A DNA stretch of 64,000 nt from Pseudomonas sp. MYb60 (GCF_002979555.1 NZ_PCOZ01000007.1:202539-266538), one strand, 5' to 3'; positions 46,621 to 55,712 are shown, counted from the first letter of the stretch. The notes: generated by a model not told the origin, from the letters alone. A program made the numbers and translations.

Positions 46621-46824
46621 ATGGCAACGGGAACGGTCAAGTGGTTCAACGCGGAAAAGGGGTATGGGTTCATAACGCCGGATGACCAGAGTGGTGACTT
46701 ATTCGTCCATCACACCAAGATCCTGGGGGAAGGCTTCAGGTCGCTGACCGAAGGCCAGAAGGTGGAGTTCGTGACCACCGAGGGGCGCAAGGGGCTGGAA
46801 GCCGACAAGGTCCAAGCCGTGTAG
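46621..46824 (+). CDS. Cold-shock domain protein (CspA family)
   Basis: This 67-residue nucleic-acid-binding protein is one cold-shock domain with RNP1 (KGYGFI) and RNP2 (LFVHH) motifs. RNP2 ends in HH where CspA usually has VHF, a small departure. The start at 46621 has a GCAGGT site. It lies alone between flhB and the flhA promoter, codirectional with both. A 6-bp stem CTGTCA/TGACAG lies upstream (46538-46553). Confidence 0.93.
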   Translation: MATGTVKWFNAEKGYGFITPDDQSGDLFVHHTKILGEGFRSLTEGQKVEFVTTEGRKGLEADKVQAV

Positions 46825-46897
46825 GCATATTCCTGGAGCGTCCCTGAGGTGTGATTGAGCTGGGCGCTTGTACCGATCCGGACCGGAAAAGCAAAGT

Positions 46898-46913
46898 TGG
46901 AAGGCTTCTTGCA
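46898..46913 (+). promoter_or_regulatory. Sigma-54 promoter of the flhA operon
   Basis: TGGAAG-GCTTC-TTGCA keeps the 10-base GG-to-GC gap. It lies 63 bp before the flhA GTG, matching the distance at fliE. Confidence 0.78.
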
Positions 46914-46975
46914 ATACCGCCTTCAAGTCGCCCTGCGGCGTCAAAACTTTGCTTCAAAGGACACGAGGAATACCG

Positions 46976-49108
46976 GTGGTAGATCGCTCTCAAATGCTCA
47001 GCACGGCCCGTGGCACCCTGACTGACCTGTCGCGGGGCAATCTGGGTGTGCCGCTGTTATTGCTGGTCATGCTGGCAATGATGATGTTGCCGATGCCGCC
47101 GTTCCTGTTGGACGTGTTCTTCACCTTCAACATTGCATTGTCGGTCGTCGTGCTGCTGGTGTGCGTCTACGCCCTGCGCCCGCTGGACTTTGCGGTATTC
47201 CCCACGATCCTGCTGGTGGCGACCCTGCTGCGGTTGGCGCTCAACGTCGCGTCCACCCGTGTGGTGATGCTCCACGGCCAGGATGGCCACGCCGCGGCCG
47301 GCAAGGTGATCCAGGCCTTCGGTGAAGTGGTGATCGGCGGTAACTACGTGGTCGGTATCGTGGTGTTCGCGATCCTGATGATCATCAACTTCGTCGTGGT
47401 GACCAAGGGCGCCGGGCGGATTTCCGAGGTGAGCGCGCGCTTTACCCTCGACGCCATGCCCGGCAAACAGATGGCCATCGACGCCGACCTCAACGCCGGC
47501 CTGATCGACCAGAACCAAGCCAAATCCCGCCGCCTGGAAGTCGCCCAGGAAGCCGAGTTCTACGGTTCCATGGACGGTGCCAGCAAGTTCGTGCGCGGTG
47601 ACGCCATCGCCGGCTTGCTGATCCTGTTCATCAACCTGATCGGCGGCATGGCCGTCGGTATCTTCCAGCACGGCATGACCTTCGGCGATGCGGGCCGTGT
47701 CTACGCCTTGCTGACCATCGGTGACGGTTTAGTGGCGCAATTGCCATCACTGTTGTTATCCACAGCGGCCGCCATCATGGTGACCCGTGCTTCGGGCTCC
47801 GAAGACATGGGCAAGCAGATCAACCGGCAGATGTTTGCCTCGCCCAAGGCCCTGGCCGTGGCGGCGGGCATCATGGCGATCATGGGCATCGTGCCGGGCA
47901 TGCCCCACGTGTCGTTCCTGTCGATGGCGGCCCTGGCCGGCGGTGCGGCTTACCTGTTCTGGAAGAAGCAGAACGCGGTCAAGGTGCAAGCCCTGCAAGA
48001 AGTTGCGCGCCAACAGGAAATGCTGCCATCCCCGGCCCGCGCTTCGGAAACCAAGGAGCTGGGCTGGGATGACGTGACGCCTATCGACATGATCGGCCTG
48101 GAAGTCGGCTACCGCCTGATCCCGCTGGTAGACCGCAACCAGGGCGGCCAACTGCTCGCGCGGATCAAGGGCGTGCGCAAGAAACTGTCGCAGGACCTGG
48201 GCTTCCTGATGCCCACCGTGCACATCCGCGACAACCTCGACCTGGCCCCGAGCGCCTACCGCCTGACCCTGATGGGCGTGATCCTGGCTGAAGCCGAGAT
48301 TTACCCGGACCGCGAACTGGCGATCAACCCCGGCCAGGTGTTTGGCAGCCTCAATGGCATAACCGCCAAAGATCCGGCTTTTGGCCTGGACGCGGTATGG
48401 ATTGAGATCAGCCAGCGTAGCCAGGCGCAGTCCCTGGGCTACACCGTGGTCGACGCCAGTACCGTGGTGGCGACCCACCTCAACCAGATTCTGTACAAAC
48501 ACTCGCACGAGCTGATCGGTCACGAGGAAGTCCAGCAATTAATGGGTCTGCTGGCCAAGGCGTCGCCTAAACTGGCGGAAGAGCTGGTGCCGGGCGTGCT
48601 GTCATTGTCGCAATTGCTCAAGGTGTTGCAGGCGCTGCTGGCCGAACAGGTGCCGGTGCGCGACATCCGCAGCATTGCCGAAGCCATCGCGAACAATGCC
48701 GCCAAGAGTCAAGATACTGCCGCGCTGGTTGCCTCGGTGCGCGTCGGATTGTCGCGTGCAATCGTGCAAAGCATTGTAGGCACTGAGTCTGAGCTGCCTG
48801 TGATCACCTTGGAGCCAAGGTTGGAACAAATATTGCTCAATAGTATTCAGAAGGCAGGACAAGGCCAGGAAGAGGGCGTTCTGCTGGAGCCAAGCATGGC
48901 TGAGAAACTGCAGCGTTCGTTGATCGACGCCGCGCAACGCCAGGAAATGCAGGGCCAACCGGTGATTCTGCTGGTGGCAGGCCCCGTCCGGGCGATGTTG
49001 TCGCGGTTTGGCCGCCTGGCAGTTCCGAATTTGCACGTTTTGGCTTATCAGGAAATTCCTGACAACAAGCAAGTGACTATCGTCGCGACAGTAGGGCCCA
49101 ACGGCTGA
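46976..49108 (+). CDS. flhA: Flagellar export gate protein FlhA
   Basis: FlhA is the large export-gate protein that docks chaperone-cargo pairs. The 710-residue product has about eight N-terminal helices (to about 330), the FHIPEP signature region (VASTRVVMLHG, GAGRISEVSARFTLDAMPGK), and a four-part cytoplasmic domain. The GTG at 46976 follows GAGGA and gives (M)VDRSQ, as in relatives; the frame is open upstream but reads through the promoter. Confidence 0.96.
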   Translation: MVDRSQMLSTARGTLTDLSRGNLGVPLLLLVMLAMMMLPMPPFLLDVFFTFNIALSVVVLLVCVYALRPLDFAVFPTILLVATLLRLALNVASTRVVMLHGQDGHAAAGKVIQAFGEVVIGGNYVVGIVVFAILMIINFVVVTKGAGRISEVSARFTLDAMPGKQMAIDADLNAGLIDQNQAKSRRLEVAQEAEFYGSMDGASKFVRGDAIAGLLILFINLIGGMAVGIFQHGMTFGDAGRVYALLTIGDGLVAQLPSLLLSTAAAIMVTRASGSEDMGKQINRQMFASPKALAVAAGIMAIMGIVPGMPHVSFLSMAALAGGAAYLFWKKQNAVKVQALQEVARQQEMLPSPARASETKELGWDDVTPIDMIGLEVGYRLIPLVDRNQGGQLLARIKGVRKKLSQDLGFLMPTVHIRDNLDLAPSAYRLTLMGVILAEAEIYPDRELAINPGQVFGSLNGITAKDPAFGLDAVWIEISQRSQAQSLGYTVVDASTVVATHLNQILYKHSHELIGHEEVQQLMGLLAKASPKLAEELVPGVLSLSQLLKVLQALLAEQVPVRDIRSIAEAIANNAAKSQDTAALVASVRVGLSRAIVQSIVGTESELPVITLEPRLEQILLNSIQKAGQGQEEGVLLEPSMAEKLQRSLIDAAQRQEMQGQPVILLVAGPVRAMLSRFGRLAVPNLHVLAYQEIPDNKQVTIVATVGPNG

Positions 49109-49120
49109 GGGTAGTGGGTT

Positions 49121-50437
49121 ATGCAAGTTAAGCGTTTTTTCGCCGCCGATATGCGTCAGGCCATGAAACTGGTCCGTGATGAGCTGGGCGCCGACGCCGC
49201 GATCATCGGTAACCGTCGTATTGCCGGCGGTGTCGAGCTGACGGCTGCCCTGGATTACACCCCCCAGGCCCTGGCCCCGCGCGTGCCGAACATGGAACTC
49301 GAGGACGAGCTGCGCAAGACCGCGTCGCGCATCGTCTCTGCCCAGGCTGAACTGAGCATGCGTGGCGACAGCGATGCCACCACCAATCGCCAGTTGTTCG
49401 CCGGCCTGCCACTGACCGCCGCCGAGCCGCTGGTTGAGCCGACGTTCAAAGAACCGCCGCGTCCTGCTGCGCCAGCACCGGCTGCGGCAGTTGACCAGCG
49501 CGCGCTCGACTCGATGCGCTTCGAACTCAACGGCCTGCGCGAACTGCTGGAAGTACAGCTCGGCTCGCTGGCCTGGACCCAACTGCAAGGCAGCAAGCCG
49601 CACCAGGCCAACCTGTGGCGCCGTCTGCAGCGCATCGGCCTGTCTGGCCCGTTGTCCCGCGACCTGCTGGCCCTGACCACTGACATCGAAGAGCCTCGCC
49701 AGGCCTGGCGCATGTTGCTGGCCCACTTGGCGCGGATGATCGCCACCCCGGAAATCGAACCCCTGGAAGAGGGCGGTGTGATCGCCATGGTCGGCCCGGC
49801 TGGCATGGGCAAGACCACCACCCTGGCCAAGCTGGCGGCGCGTTATGTGCTCAAGTACGGCGCGCAGAATATTGCGCTGGTGAGCATGGACAGCTTCCGC
49901 ATCGGTGCCCAGGAGCAACTCAAGACCCTGGGGCGTATCCTCAACGTGCCGGTGACCCACGTCGACCCGGGCCAATCCCTGGCGAACGCCCTCGACCCGC
50001 TGCTGCGCAAGCGCGTGGTGTTGATCGACACCGCCGGCCTGCAAGCCAGCGACCCGGCACTGCGCATGCAGCTGGAAACGCTGGCGGGTCGTGGCATCAA
50101 GTCGAAAAATTACCTGGTGCTTGCAACCACCAGCCAGAAACAGGTTCTTACCGCTGCGTATCATAGTTACAAGCGTTGTGGCCTGGCCGGCTGCATCCTC
50201 ACCAAACTCGATGAAACCGCGAGCCTGGGCGAAGTGCTGAGCCTGGCCATCAGCCACGAATTACCGGTTGCGTACCTGACCGACGGGCCGCGGATTCCGG
50301 ATGATCTGCATCTGCCGCGCCGTCATCAGTTGGTCAGCCGTGCAGTGAGTGTGCAAATGCAAGACGAGCCTAGCGAGGAAGCGATGGCCGATATGTTCGC
50401 CGACCTCTATCAGCACCCGGCAAAGCGGGTGGGTTGA
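49121..50437 (+). CDS. flhF: Flagellar placement GTPase FlhF
   Basis: FlhF is an SRP-type GTPase that sets the polar site of the flagellum. The 438-residue protein has a variable N-terminal B domain, an N domain, and a G domain with P-loop GPAGMGKTTT (about 225-234), DSFRIGAQEQL, the Walker B LIDTAGL, and TKLDETASLGE. The order flhA-flhF-fleN-fliA is standard for polar flagellates. Confidence 0.97.
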   Translation: MQVKRFFAADMRQAMKLVRDELGADAAIIGNRRIAGGVELTAALDYTPQALAPRVPNMELEDELRKTASRIVSAQAELSMRGDSDATTNRQLFAGLPLTAAEPLVEPTFKEPPRPAAPAPAAAVDQRALDSMRFELNGLRELLEVQLGSLAWTQLQGSKPHQANLWRRLQRIGLSGPLSRDLLALTTDIEEPRQAWRMLLAHLARMIATPEIEPLEEGGVIAMVGPAGMGKTTTLAKLAARYVLKYGAQNIALVSMDSFRIGAQEQLKTLGRILNVPVTHVDPGQSLANALDPLLRKRVVLIDTAGLQASDPALRMQLETLAGRGIKSKNYLVLATTSQKQVLTAAYHSYKRCGLAGCILTKLDETASLGEVLSLAISHELPVAYLTDGPRIPDDLHLPRRHQLVSRAVSVQMQDEPSEEAMADMFADLYQHPAKRVG

Positions 50438-50541
50438 GGGCAGGACGAACACCGTGAAATGTACCTACATGGGTGGTCTGCAAGATACACGCGGCCAAGC
50501 CATGTAGCCTGCGTCTAAGCAAGACAAGGTAAAGAAATAAA

Positions 50542-51375
50542 ATGGGCAGCATGCATCCCGTACAGGTGATCGCGGTGACCGGCGGCAAAGGTGGCGTCGG
50601 GAAAACTAACGTGTCAGTGAATTTGTCCCTGGCCCTGGCAGAGCTTGGCCGTCGCGTCATGCTGCTGGATGCTGACCTGGGGCTGGCGAACGTCGACGTT
50701 CTGCTGGGGCTGACGCCCAAACACACCCTTGCCGATGTGATCGAAGGGCGCTGTGAGCTGCGCGATGTGCTGCTCCAGGGGCCAGGCGGGATTCGCATCG
50801 TGCCGGCTGCCTCCGGCACCCAGAGCATGGTGCACTTGAGCCCGGCGCAGCACGCCGGCCTGATTCAGGCATTCAGTGACATCGGCGACAACCTTGACGT
50901 GCTGGTGATCGACACCGCCGCCGGGATCGGCGAGTCCGTGGTCAGCTTCGTGCGCGCGGCGCAGGAAGTGTTGCTGGTGGTCTGCGATGAACCCACCTCG
51001 ATCACCGACGCCTACGCCCTGATCAAACTGCTCAACCGCGACTACGGCATGAACCGCTTCCGCGTACTGGCCAACATGGCCCAGAGCCCGCAGGAAGGGC
51101 GCAACCTGTTCGCCAAGTTGACCAAGGTCACGGATCGCTTCCTGGATGTCGCCCTACAATACGTCGGCGCAGTGCCCTACGACGAAAGTGTGCGCAAGGC
51201 CGTGCAAAAGCAGCGTGCGGTCTACGAAGCGTTCCCACGCTCCAAGTGCGCACTGGCGTTCAAGGCCATTGCCCAGAAGGTCGATACCTGGCCATTGCCC
51301 GCCAATCCGCGCGGGCATCTGGAATTTTTCGTCGAGCGATTGGTGCATCAGACGAGCGCAGGACCGGTGCTATGA
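50542..51375 (+). CDS. fleN: Flagellar number regulator FleN (FlhG), MinD-like ATPase
   Basis: FleN limits flagella to one by binding FleQ. The 277-residue ParA/MinD-type ATPase has the deviant Walker A KGGVGKTN, the switch DADLGLANVDVLLG, and DTAAGIGESVVSF. Its stop overlaps the fliA start (ATGA). Confidence 0.97.
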   Translation: MGSMHPVQVIAVTGGKGGVGKTNVSVNLSLALAELGRRVMLLDADLGLANVDVLLGLTPKHTLADVIEGRCELRDVLLQGPGGIRIVPAASGTQSMVHLSPAQHAGLIQAFSDIGDNLDVLVIDTAAGIGESVVSFVRAAQEVLLVVCDEPTSITDAYALIKLLNRDYGMNRFRVLANMAQSPQEGRNLFAKLTKVTDRFLDVALQYVGAVPYDESVRKAVQKQRAVYEAFPRSKCALAFKAIAQKVDTWPLPANPRGHLEFFVERLVHQTSAGPVL

Positions 51376-52112
51376 CATCCAGCGGCTACAACCTTTACAA
51401 GAAATCGGCACGTGACAGCCAAGGTGAGCTGATCGAGCGCTATGCGCCCCTGGTCAAGCGCATCGCCTATCACTTGCTGGCACGCCTGCCCGCCAGCGTC
51501 CAGGTCGAAGACCTGATCCAGGCGGGCATGATCGGCCTGCTCGAAGTGTCGACCAAGTACGACGCGAGCAAGGGTGCGAGTTTCGAGACCTATGCGGGTA
51601 TCCGTATCCGTGGCGCGATGCTCGATGAAGTGCGTAAAGGTGACTGGGCGCCGCGTTCGGTACACCGCAATACACGCATGGTCAGTGACGCAATTCGCGC
51701 AATTGAAGCAAAAACCGGTCGCGACGCTAAAGATCACGAAGTTGCGGCCGAACTCCAATTGAGTCTCGACGATTACTACGGGATTTTGAACGATACCTTG
51801 GGCAGCCGCCTGTTCAGTTTCGACGACCTGTTGCAGGACGGCGAACACGAAGGGCTGCACGAGGACGGCGCGAGTGCTCATCTTGAGCCGTCGCGTGACC
51901 TGGAGGATGAACGCTTCCAGGGCGCGCTGGCGGACGCGATTGCCAATTTGCCGGAGCGTGAGCGACTGGTGTTGGCGCTGTACTACGACGAAGAGCTGAA
52001 CCTCAAGGAAATCGGTGAGGTCCTGGGGGTCAGCGAATCGCGGGTCAGCCAGTTGCATAGCCAGTGCGCAGCCCGCTTGCGGGGGCGTCTGGGAGAGTGG
52101 CGAGCGCGCTGA
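51372..52112 (+). CDS. fliA: Flagellar sigma factor FliA (sigma-28)
   Basis: FliA directs RNA polymerase to flagellin and chemotaxis promoters. The 246-residue protein has region 2 (ERYAPLVKRIAYHLLARLPA, DLIQAGMIGLLEV), region 3, and the region 4 helix-turn-helix NLKEIGEVLGVSESRVSQLH. The ATG overlaps the fleN stop; in-frame codons upstream lie inside fleN. Confidence 0.97.
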   Translation: MTSSGYNLYKKSARDSQGELIERYAPLVKRIAYHLLARLPASVQVEDLIQAGMIGLLEVSTKYDASKGASFETYAGIRIRGAMLDEVRKGDWAPRSVHRNTRMVSDAIRAIEAKTGRDAKDHEVAAELQLSLDDYYGILNDTLGSRLFSFDDLLQDGEHEGLHEDGASAHLEPSRDLEDERFQGALADAIANLPERERLVLALYYDEELNLKEIGEVLGVSESRVSQLHSQCAARLRGRLGEWRAR

Positions 52113-52117
52113 ACAGG

Positions 52118-52133
52118 CAGTGTGGGGACACTG
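52118..52133. other. Small perfect hairpin after fliA
   Basis: CAGTGT, GGGG, ACACTG forms a 6-bp stem five bases after the fliA stop. There is no T-run. It may be an mRNA-end or processing structure between fliA and cheY; nothing more can be said. The remaining cheY leader (52134-52267) shows no clear sigma-28 or sigma-54 site. Confidence 0.35.
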
Positions 52134-52267
52134 CGACGAGACCGTGACAGCCCAGGCTTTCGCGGTGTCATACCGTGGTGACCCCGGCAGTCCTTTTTGT
52201 GTAATGCCTGTTGATTGAAATGGCGCGTCCAGGTGCTGGGCGCGTTTAAGACTGCTTGGAGGTCGAA

Positions 52268-52654
52268 TTGGACAAGAACATGAAAATCCTCATCGTTGAT
52301 GACTTCTCAACGATGCGGCGGATCATAAAAAACCTGTTGCGTGACCTTGGGTTCACTAACACGGTCGAGGCGGATGACGGCATTACGGCGATTCCGATCC
52401 TCAACAGCGGGAGCATCGACTTTCTGGTAACAGACTGGAACATGCCGGGCATGACCGGTATCGACTTGCTGCGTCACGTGCGCGCGGATGAAAAACTGCG
52501 CAGCCTTCCCGTACTGATGGTGACCGCCGAAGCCAAGCGTGAACAGATCATCGAAGCCGCCCAGGCCGGTGTGAACGGTTACGTGGTCAAGCCATTCACC
52601 GCATTGGCCTTGAAAGAGAAGATCGAGAAAATCTTCGAACGCATCCACGGCTAA
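52268..52654 (+). CDS. cheY: Chemotaxis response regulator CheY
   Basis: CheY carries phosphate from CheA to the motor. The protein is 124 residues from ATG 52280 ([20 protein letters not shown]); the TTG at 52268 is chosen here because GGAGG stands five bases before it and no site precedes the ATG, adding four residues. The receiver has DD at the acid pocket, the phosphoacceptor Asp in [11 protein letters not shown], and Lys in VVKPFT. It leads the cheYZAB block. Confidence 0.96.
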   Translation: MDKNMKILIVDDFSTMRRIIKNLLRDLGFTNTVEADDGITAIPILNSGSIDFLVTDWNMPGMTGIDLLRHVRADEKLRSLPVLMVTAEAKREQIIEAAQAGVNGYVVKPFTALALKEKIEKIFERIHG

Positions 52655-52672
52655 TGCCATCTCGGGGGAGCT

Positions 52673-53461
52673 ATGGAGCAGAACGAAACGTCACAGGGCG
52701 ACTTTGAGTCGACCCTGAAAAAACACGCTCACCAGTTGGTCGACAGCCTTGAAAAAGGCCAGTTCGGCGACGCGGTGCAGTTGATCCATGAGCTCAACCA
52801 GACCCGTGACCGCGGCCTGTACCAGGAAGTGGGCAAGCTCACGCGCGAGCTGCACAGTGCGATCGTCAATTTCCAGATTGACCCGCACATGCCCCAGGCC
52901 GAAGAAATTTCCCAGATCACCGATGCCACCGAGCGCCTGTCCTATGTGGTCAGGCTGACCGAGGCTGCGGCCAACCGCACCATGGACCTGGTGGAAAGCG
53001 CCACGCCACTGGTGAACGGCATGGCCACTGAAGCCCAGGCCCTGAGCCACGACTGGGGCCGCTTCATGCGCCGCGAAGTCGGGGCTGAGGAGTTTCGTGA
53101 ACTGGCACGTCGGGTCGAGGGTTTCCTGTCACGCAGCGAGCAGGAAAACCGCACGGTTTCCAGCAACCTCAACGACATTCTGTTGGCCCAGGATTACCAG
53201 GACCTCACCGGTCAGGTGATCAAGCGAGTGACCCAGTTGGTCACCGAAGTGGAAAGCAATTTGCTCAAGTTGGTGCTCATGGCAGGCCAGGTTGACCGCT
53301 TTGCCGGCATCGAACATGACCGCGCAGCGATCCTCTCGGAAAAAGATCCAAAAAAACATCTCGCCAAGGGTGAAGGTCCGCAGATTCATGCCGATAAACG
53401 TGAAGACGTTGTATCGGGTCAAGATGATGTCGATGACCTGTTATCCAGTTTAGGCTTCTAA
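52673..53461 (+). CDS. cheZ: CheY-P phosphatase CheZ
   Basis: CheZ removes phosphate from CheY. The 262-residue helical protein has the catalytic helix LLAQDYQDLTGQVIKRV with the key Asp and Gln. It ends with the CheY-binding peptide QDDVDDLLSSLGF (250-262), which tethers CheY. It lies 18 bp after cheY. Confidence 0.96.
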   Translation: MEQNETSQGDFESTLKKHAHQLVDSLEKGQFGDAVQLIHELNQTRDRGLYQEVGKLTRELHSAIVNFQIDPHMPQAEEISQITDATERLSYVVRLTEAAANRTMDLVESATPLVNGMATEAQALSHDWGRFMRREVGAEEFRELARRVEGFLSRSEQENRTVSSNLNDILLAQDYQDLTGQVIKRVTQLVTEVESNLLKLVLMAGQVDRFAGIEHDRAAILSEKDPKKHLAKGEGPQIHADKREDVVSGQDDVDDLLSSLGF

Positions 53462-53472
53462 GGAGCACCCAC

Positions 53473-55665
53473 ATGAGCTTCGGCGCCGATGAAGAAATCC
53501 TTCAGGATTTCCTTGTAGAGGCCGGCGAAATTTTAGAGCAGTTGTCCGAGCAACTGGTCGAGCTGGAAAGCCGACCGGATGATGCGAACCTGCTCAATGC
53601 AATTTTTCGCGGTTTTCACACTGTAAAAGGGGGCGCCGGCTTCCTCCAGCTCCATGAGCTGGTGGAGTGCTGCCACATCGCCGAGAACGTGTTCGACATC
53701 CTGCGCAAGGGTGAGCGTCACGTTGATTCGGAATTGATGGACGTGATTCTCGAAGCACTGGATGCGGTCAACGGCATGTTCAGCGAGGTGCGTGACCGTG
53801 CCCCGATCACGGCGGCCACCCCGGAACTGCTGGCCGCCCTGGCGCGCCTGGCGGAACCTGCCGACACGTCGGCGGCGCCTGCCGTTGAGGCAGTGGCGGA
53901 GCCGGTGGTTGAAGCCGAGCCGGACGTGACCGACAGTGAGTTCGAGCAACTGCTCAACTCTCTCAGCGCGGTGAAAGCCGAGGCCGAAGCACCGGCGGCG
54001 GCCGTTGCGGCGCCGACCAGCGAAGACATCAGCGACGCAGAGTTCGAATCCCTGCTCGACCAGTTGCACGGCAAAGGCCAGTTCGCGGCCGACGCCGTTG
54101 CACCCGTGGTAGCCGAAGTGCCTGCCGCGTCGGCCAGCACTGACATCACCGACGACGAATTCGAAGCGTTGCTGGACCAACTGCACGGCAAGGGCACCTT
54201 CGTTGCCGACGCCTTGCCGGCGGTCGCCGCCACTGCCGCCGCACCGGCGGCCAGTGCAGCGCCTGCGGGCGATGGCCTGATTTCCGACCACGAATTCGAA
54301 TCCCTGCTGGACGAACTGCACGGCAAGGGCAAATTCAGCGAAGTCGCTCCGGCGGCTGCTGTTGCCACGGCGGCACCGGTGGCTGCCAAAGCCGCAGCAC
54401 CTGCGCCGGCGGCCAAGCCTGCGCCAGCTCCGGCTGCAGCGCCTGCTCCGGCACGTGCCGCTGCCGCACCGGTGGCCGAGAAACCTGCCAGTGAAGCCGA
54501 AACCACCGTGCGGGTCGATACCGCACGCCTGGACGACATCATGAACATGGTTGGCGAACTGGTACTGGTGCGTAACCGCCTGGTGCGCCTGGGCCTGAGC
54601 AGTGGCGATGAAGCCATGCAAAAGGCGGTGTCGAACCTGGACGTGGTCACCGCCGACCTGCAGACCGCCGTGATGAAAACGCGGATGCAGCCGATCAAGA
54701 AAGTCTTCGGCCGCTTCCCGCGCCTGGTTCGCGACCTGGCGCGCCAGTTGAAGAAAGAGATCAACCTGGAACTGGTGGGTGAAGAAACCGACCTCGACAA
54801 AAACCTTGTCGAGGCCCTGGCCGACCCGCTGGTCCACTTGGTGCGCAACGCCGTCGACCACGGCGTGGAAACCCCGGAAGAACGCGAAGCCTCGGGCAAG
54901 TCCCGCAATGGCAAGGTGATCCTGGCGGCGGAGCAAGAGGGCGACCACATCCTGCTGTCGATCACTGACGACGGCAAAGGCATGGACCCGACCATCTTGC
55001 GCAATATCGCGGTCAAGCGTGGCGTGATGGACAAGGATGCCGCCGACCGCCTGACGGACACCGAGTGCTACAACCTGATCTTCGCCCCGGGCTTCTCGAC
55101 CAAGACCGAGATCTCCGACGTGTCCGGCCGTGGCGTCGGCATGGACGTGGTCAAGACCAAGATCAGCCAGCTCAACGGCTCGATCAACATTTACTCGACC
55201 AAGGGCCAGGGCTCCAAGATCGTGATCAAGGTGCCGTTGACCTTGGCGATCATGCCGACCCTGATGGTGATGCTGGGCAACCAGGCCTTCGCCTTCCCGC
55301 TGGTCAACGTCAACGAGATCTTCCACCTCGACCTGTCGCGCACCAACGTGGTGGACGGCCAGGAAGTGGTGATCGTGCGCGACAAGGCGTTGCCACTGTT
55401 CTACCTCAAGCGCTGGTTGGTGGCCTCGGCCAAGCATGAAGAGCAGCGTGAAGGTCATGTGGTGATTCTCTCCGTGGGCACCCAGCGTATCGGCTTCGTG
55501 GTCGATCAACTGGTGGGCCAGGAAGAAGTGGTCATCAAGCCTTTGGGCAAAATGCTGCAGGGAACCCCGGGCATGTCGGGTGCGACCATCACCGGTGACG
55601 GTCGGATCGCGCTGATTCTCGATGTTCCGAGCATGCTCAAGCGTTACGCCGCTCGGCGTATTTGA
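53473..55665 (+). CDS. cheA: Chemotaxis histidine kinase CheA
   Basis: CheA phosphorylates CheY and CheB. The 730-residue protein has the P1 Hpt domain (His49 in FHTVKGGAGFLQL), then an Ala/Pro/Glu-rich stretch (about 125-345) in place of a P2 fold. Within it the unit DxEFExLLDxLHGKG occurs in full near 186-204, 225-243 and 270-288, and in shorter form near 152-163. P3 dimerisation (RVDTARLDDIMNMVGELVLV), P4 ATPase (NAVDHGVE, DDGKGMD, SGRGVGMDVV) and P5 CheW-like domains follow and look intact. Confidence 0.97.
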   Translation: MSFGADEEILQDFLVEAGEILEQLSEQLVELESRPDDANLLNAIFRGFHTVKGGAGFLQLHELVECCHIAENVFDILRKGERHVDSELMDVILEALDAVNGMFSEVRDRAPITAATPELLAALARLAEPADTSAAPAVEAVAEPVVEAEPDVTDSEFEQLLNSLSAVKAEAEAPAAAVAAPTSEDISDAEFESLLDQLHGKGQFAADAVAPVVAEVPAASASTDITDDEFEALLDQLHGKGTFVADALPAVAATAAAPAASAAPAGDGLISDHEFESLLDELHGKGKFSEVAPAAAVATAAPVAAKAAAPAPAAKPAPAPAAAPAPARAAAAPVAEKPASEAETTVRVDTARLDDIMNMVGELVLVRNRLVRLGLSSGDEAMQKAVSNLDVVTADLQTAVMKTRMQPIKKVFGRFPRLVRDLARQLKKEINLELVGEETDLDKNLVEALADPLVHLVRNAVDHGVETPEEREASGKSRNGKVILAAEQEGDHILLSITDDGKGMDPTILRNIAVKRGVMDKDAADRLTDTECYNLIFAPGFSTKTEISDVSGRGVGMDVVKTKISQLNGSINIYSTKGQGSKIVIKVPLTLAIMPTLMVMLGNQAFAFPLVNVNEIFHLDLSRTNVVDGQEVVIVRDKALPLFYLKRWLVASAKHEEQREGHVVILSVGTQRIGFVVDQLVGQEEVVIKPLGKMLQGTPGMSGATITGDGRIALILDVPSMLKRYAARRI
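53926..54336 (+). repeat. Four-copy acidic DxEFExLL repeat in the CheA linker
   Basis: The coding units are TDSEFEQLLNSL, SDAEFESLLDQLHGKG, TDDEFEALLDQLHGKG and SDHEFESLLDELHGKG, each separated by 20-40 low-complexity residues. The last three share a Leu-His-Gly-Lys-Gly end. They resemble CheY-binding peptides of FliM (QDEIDALL) and CheZ (QDDVDDLL). Confidence 0.85.
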
Positions 55666-55669
55666 TTCT

Positions 55670-55699
55670 GGTGGGGTAGGGCGGTTCGCCCGCCCCGCC
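55670..55699 (+). promoter_or_regulatory. Strong GC-rich hairpin in the cheA-cheB gap
   Basis: The segment can form a 13-pair stem (GGTGGGGT, bulged A, GGGCG with CGCCCGCCCCGCC) around a 3-nt loop, with two G-T wobbles. It ends four bases before the cheB CGGAG site. No T-run follows, so it is more likely to tune translation or mRNA stability than to terminate. Confidence 0.55.
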
Positions 55700-55712
55700 T
55701 AACGGAGTGTTT

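Noticed and set aside
53533..55509. Very long open frame (658 codons) on the minus strand opposite cheA
   Set aside because: It mirrors a conserved gene in a high-GC genome where the third-base bias keeps the antisense frame open. The product is His/Arg/Gln-rich without domains. The same holds for minus-strand frames opposite flgI-flgH (13951-15873), flgK (17139-18950), fliF (31492-33456) and motor genes.
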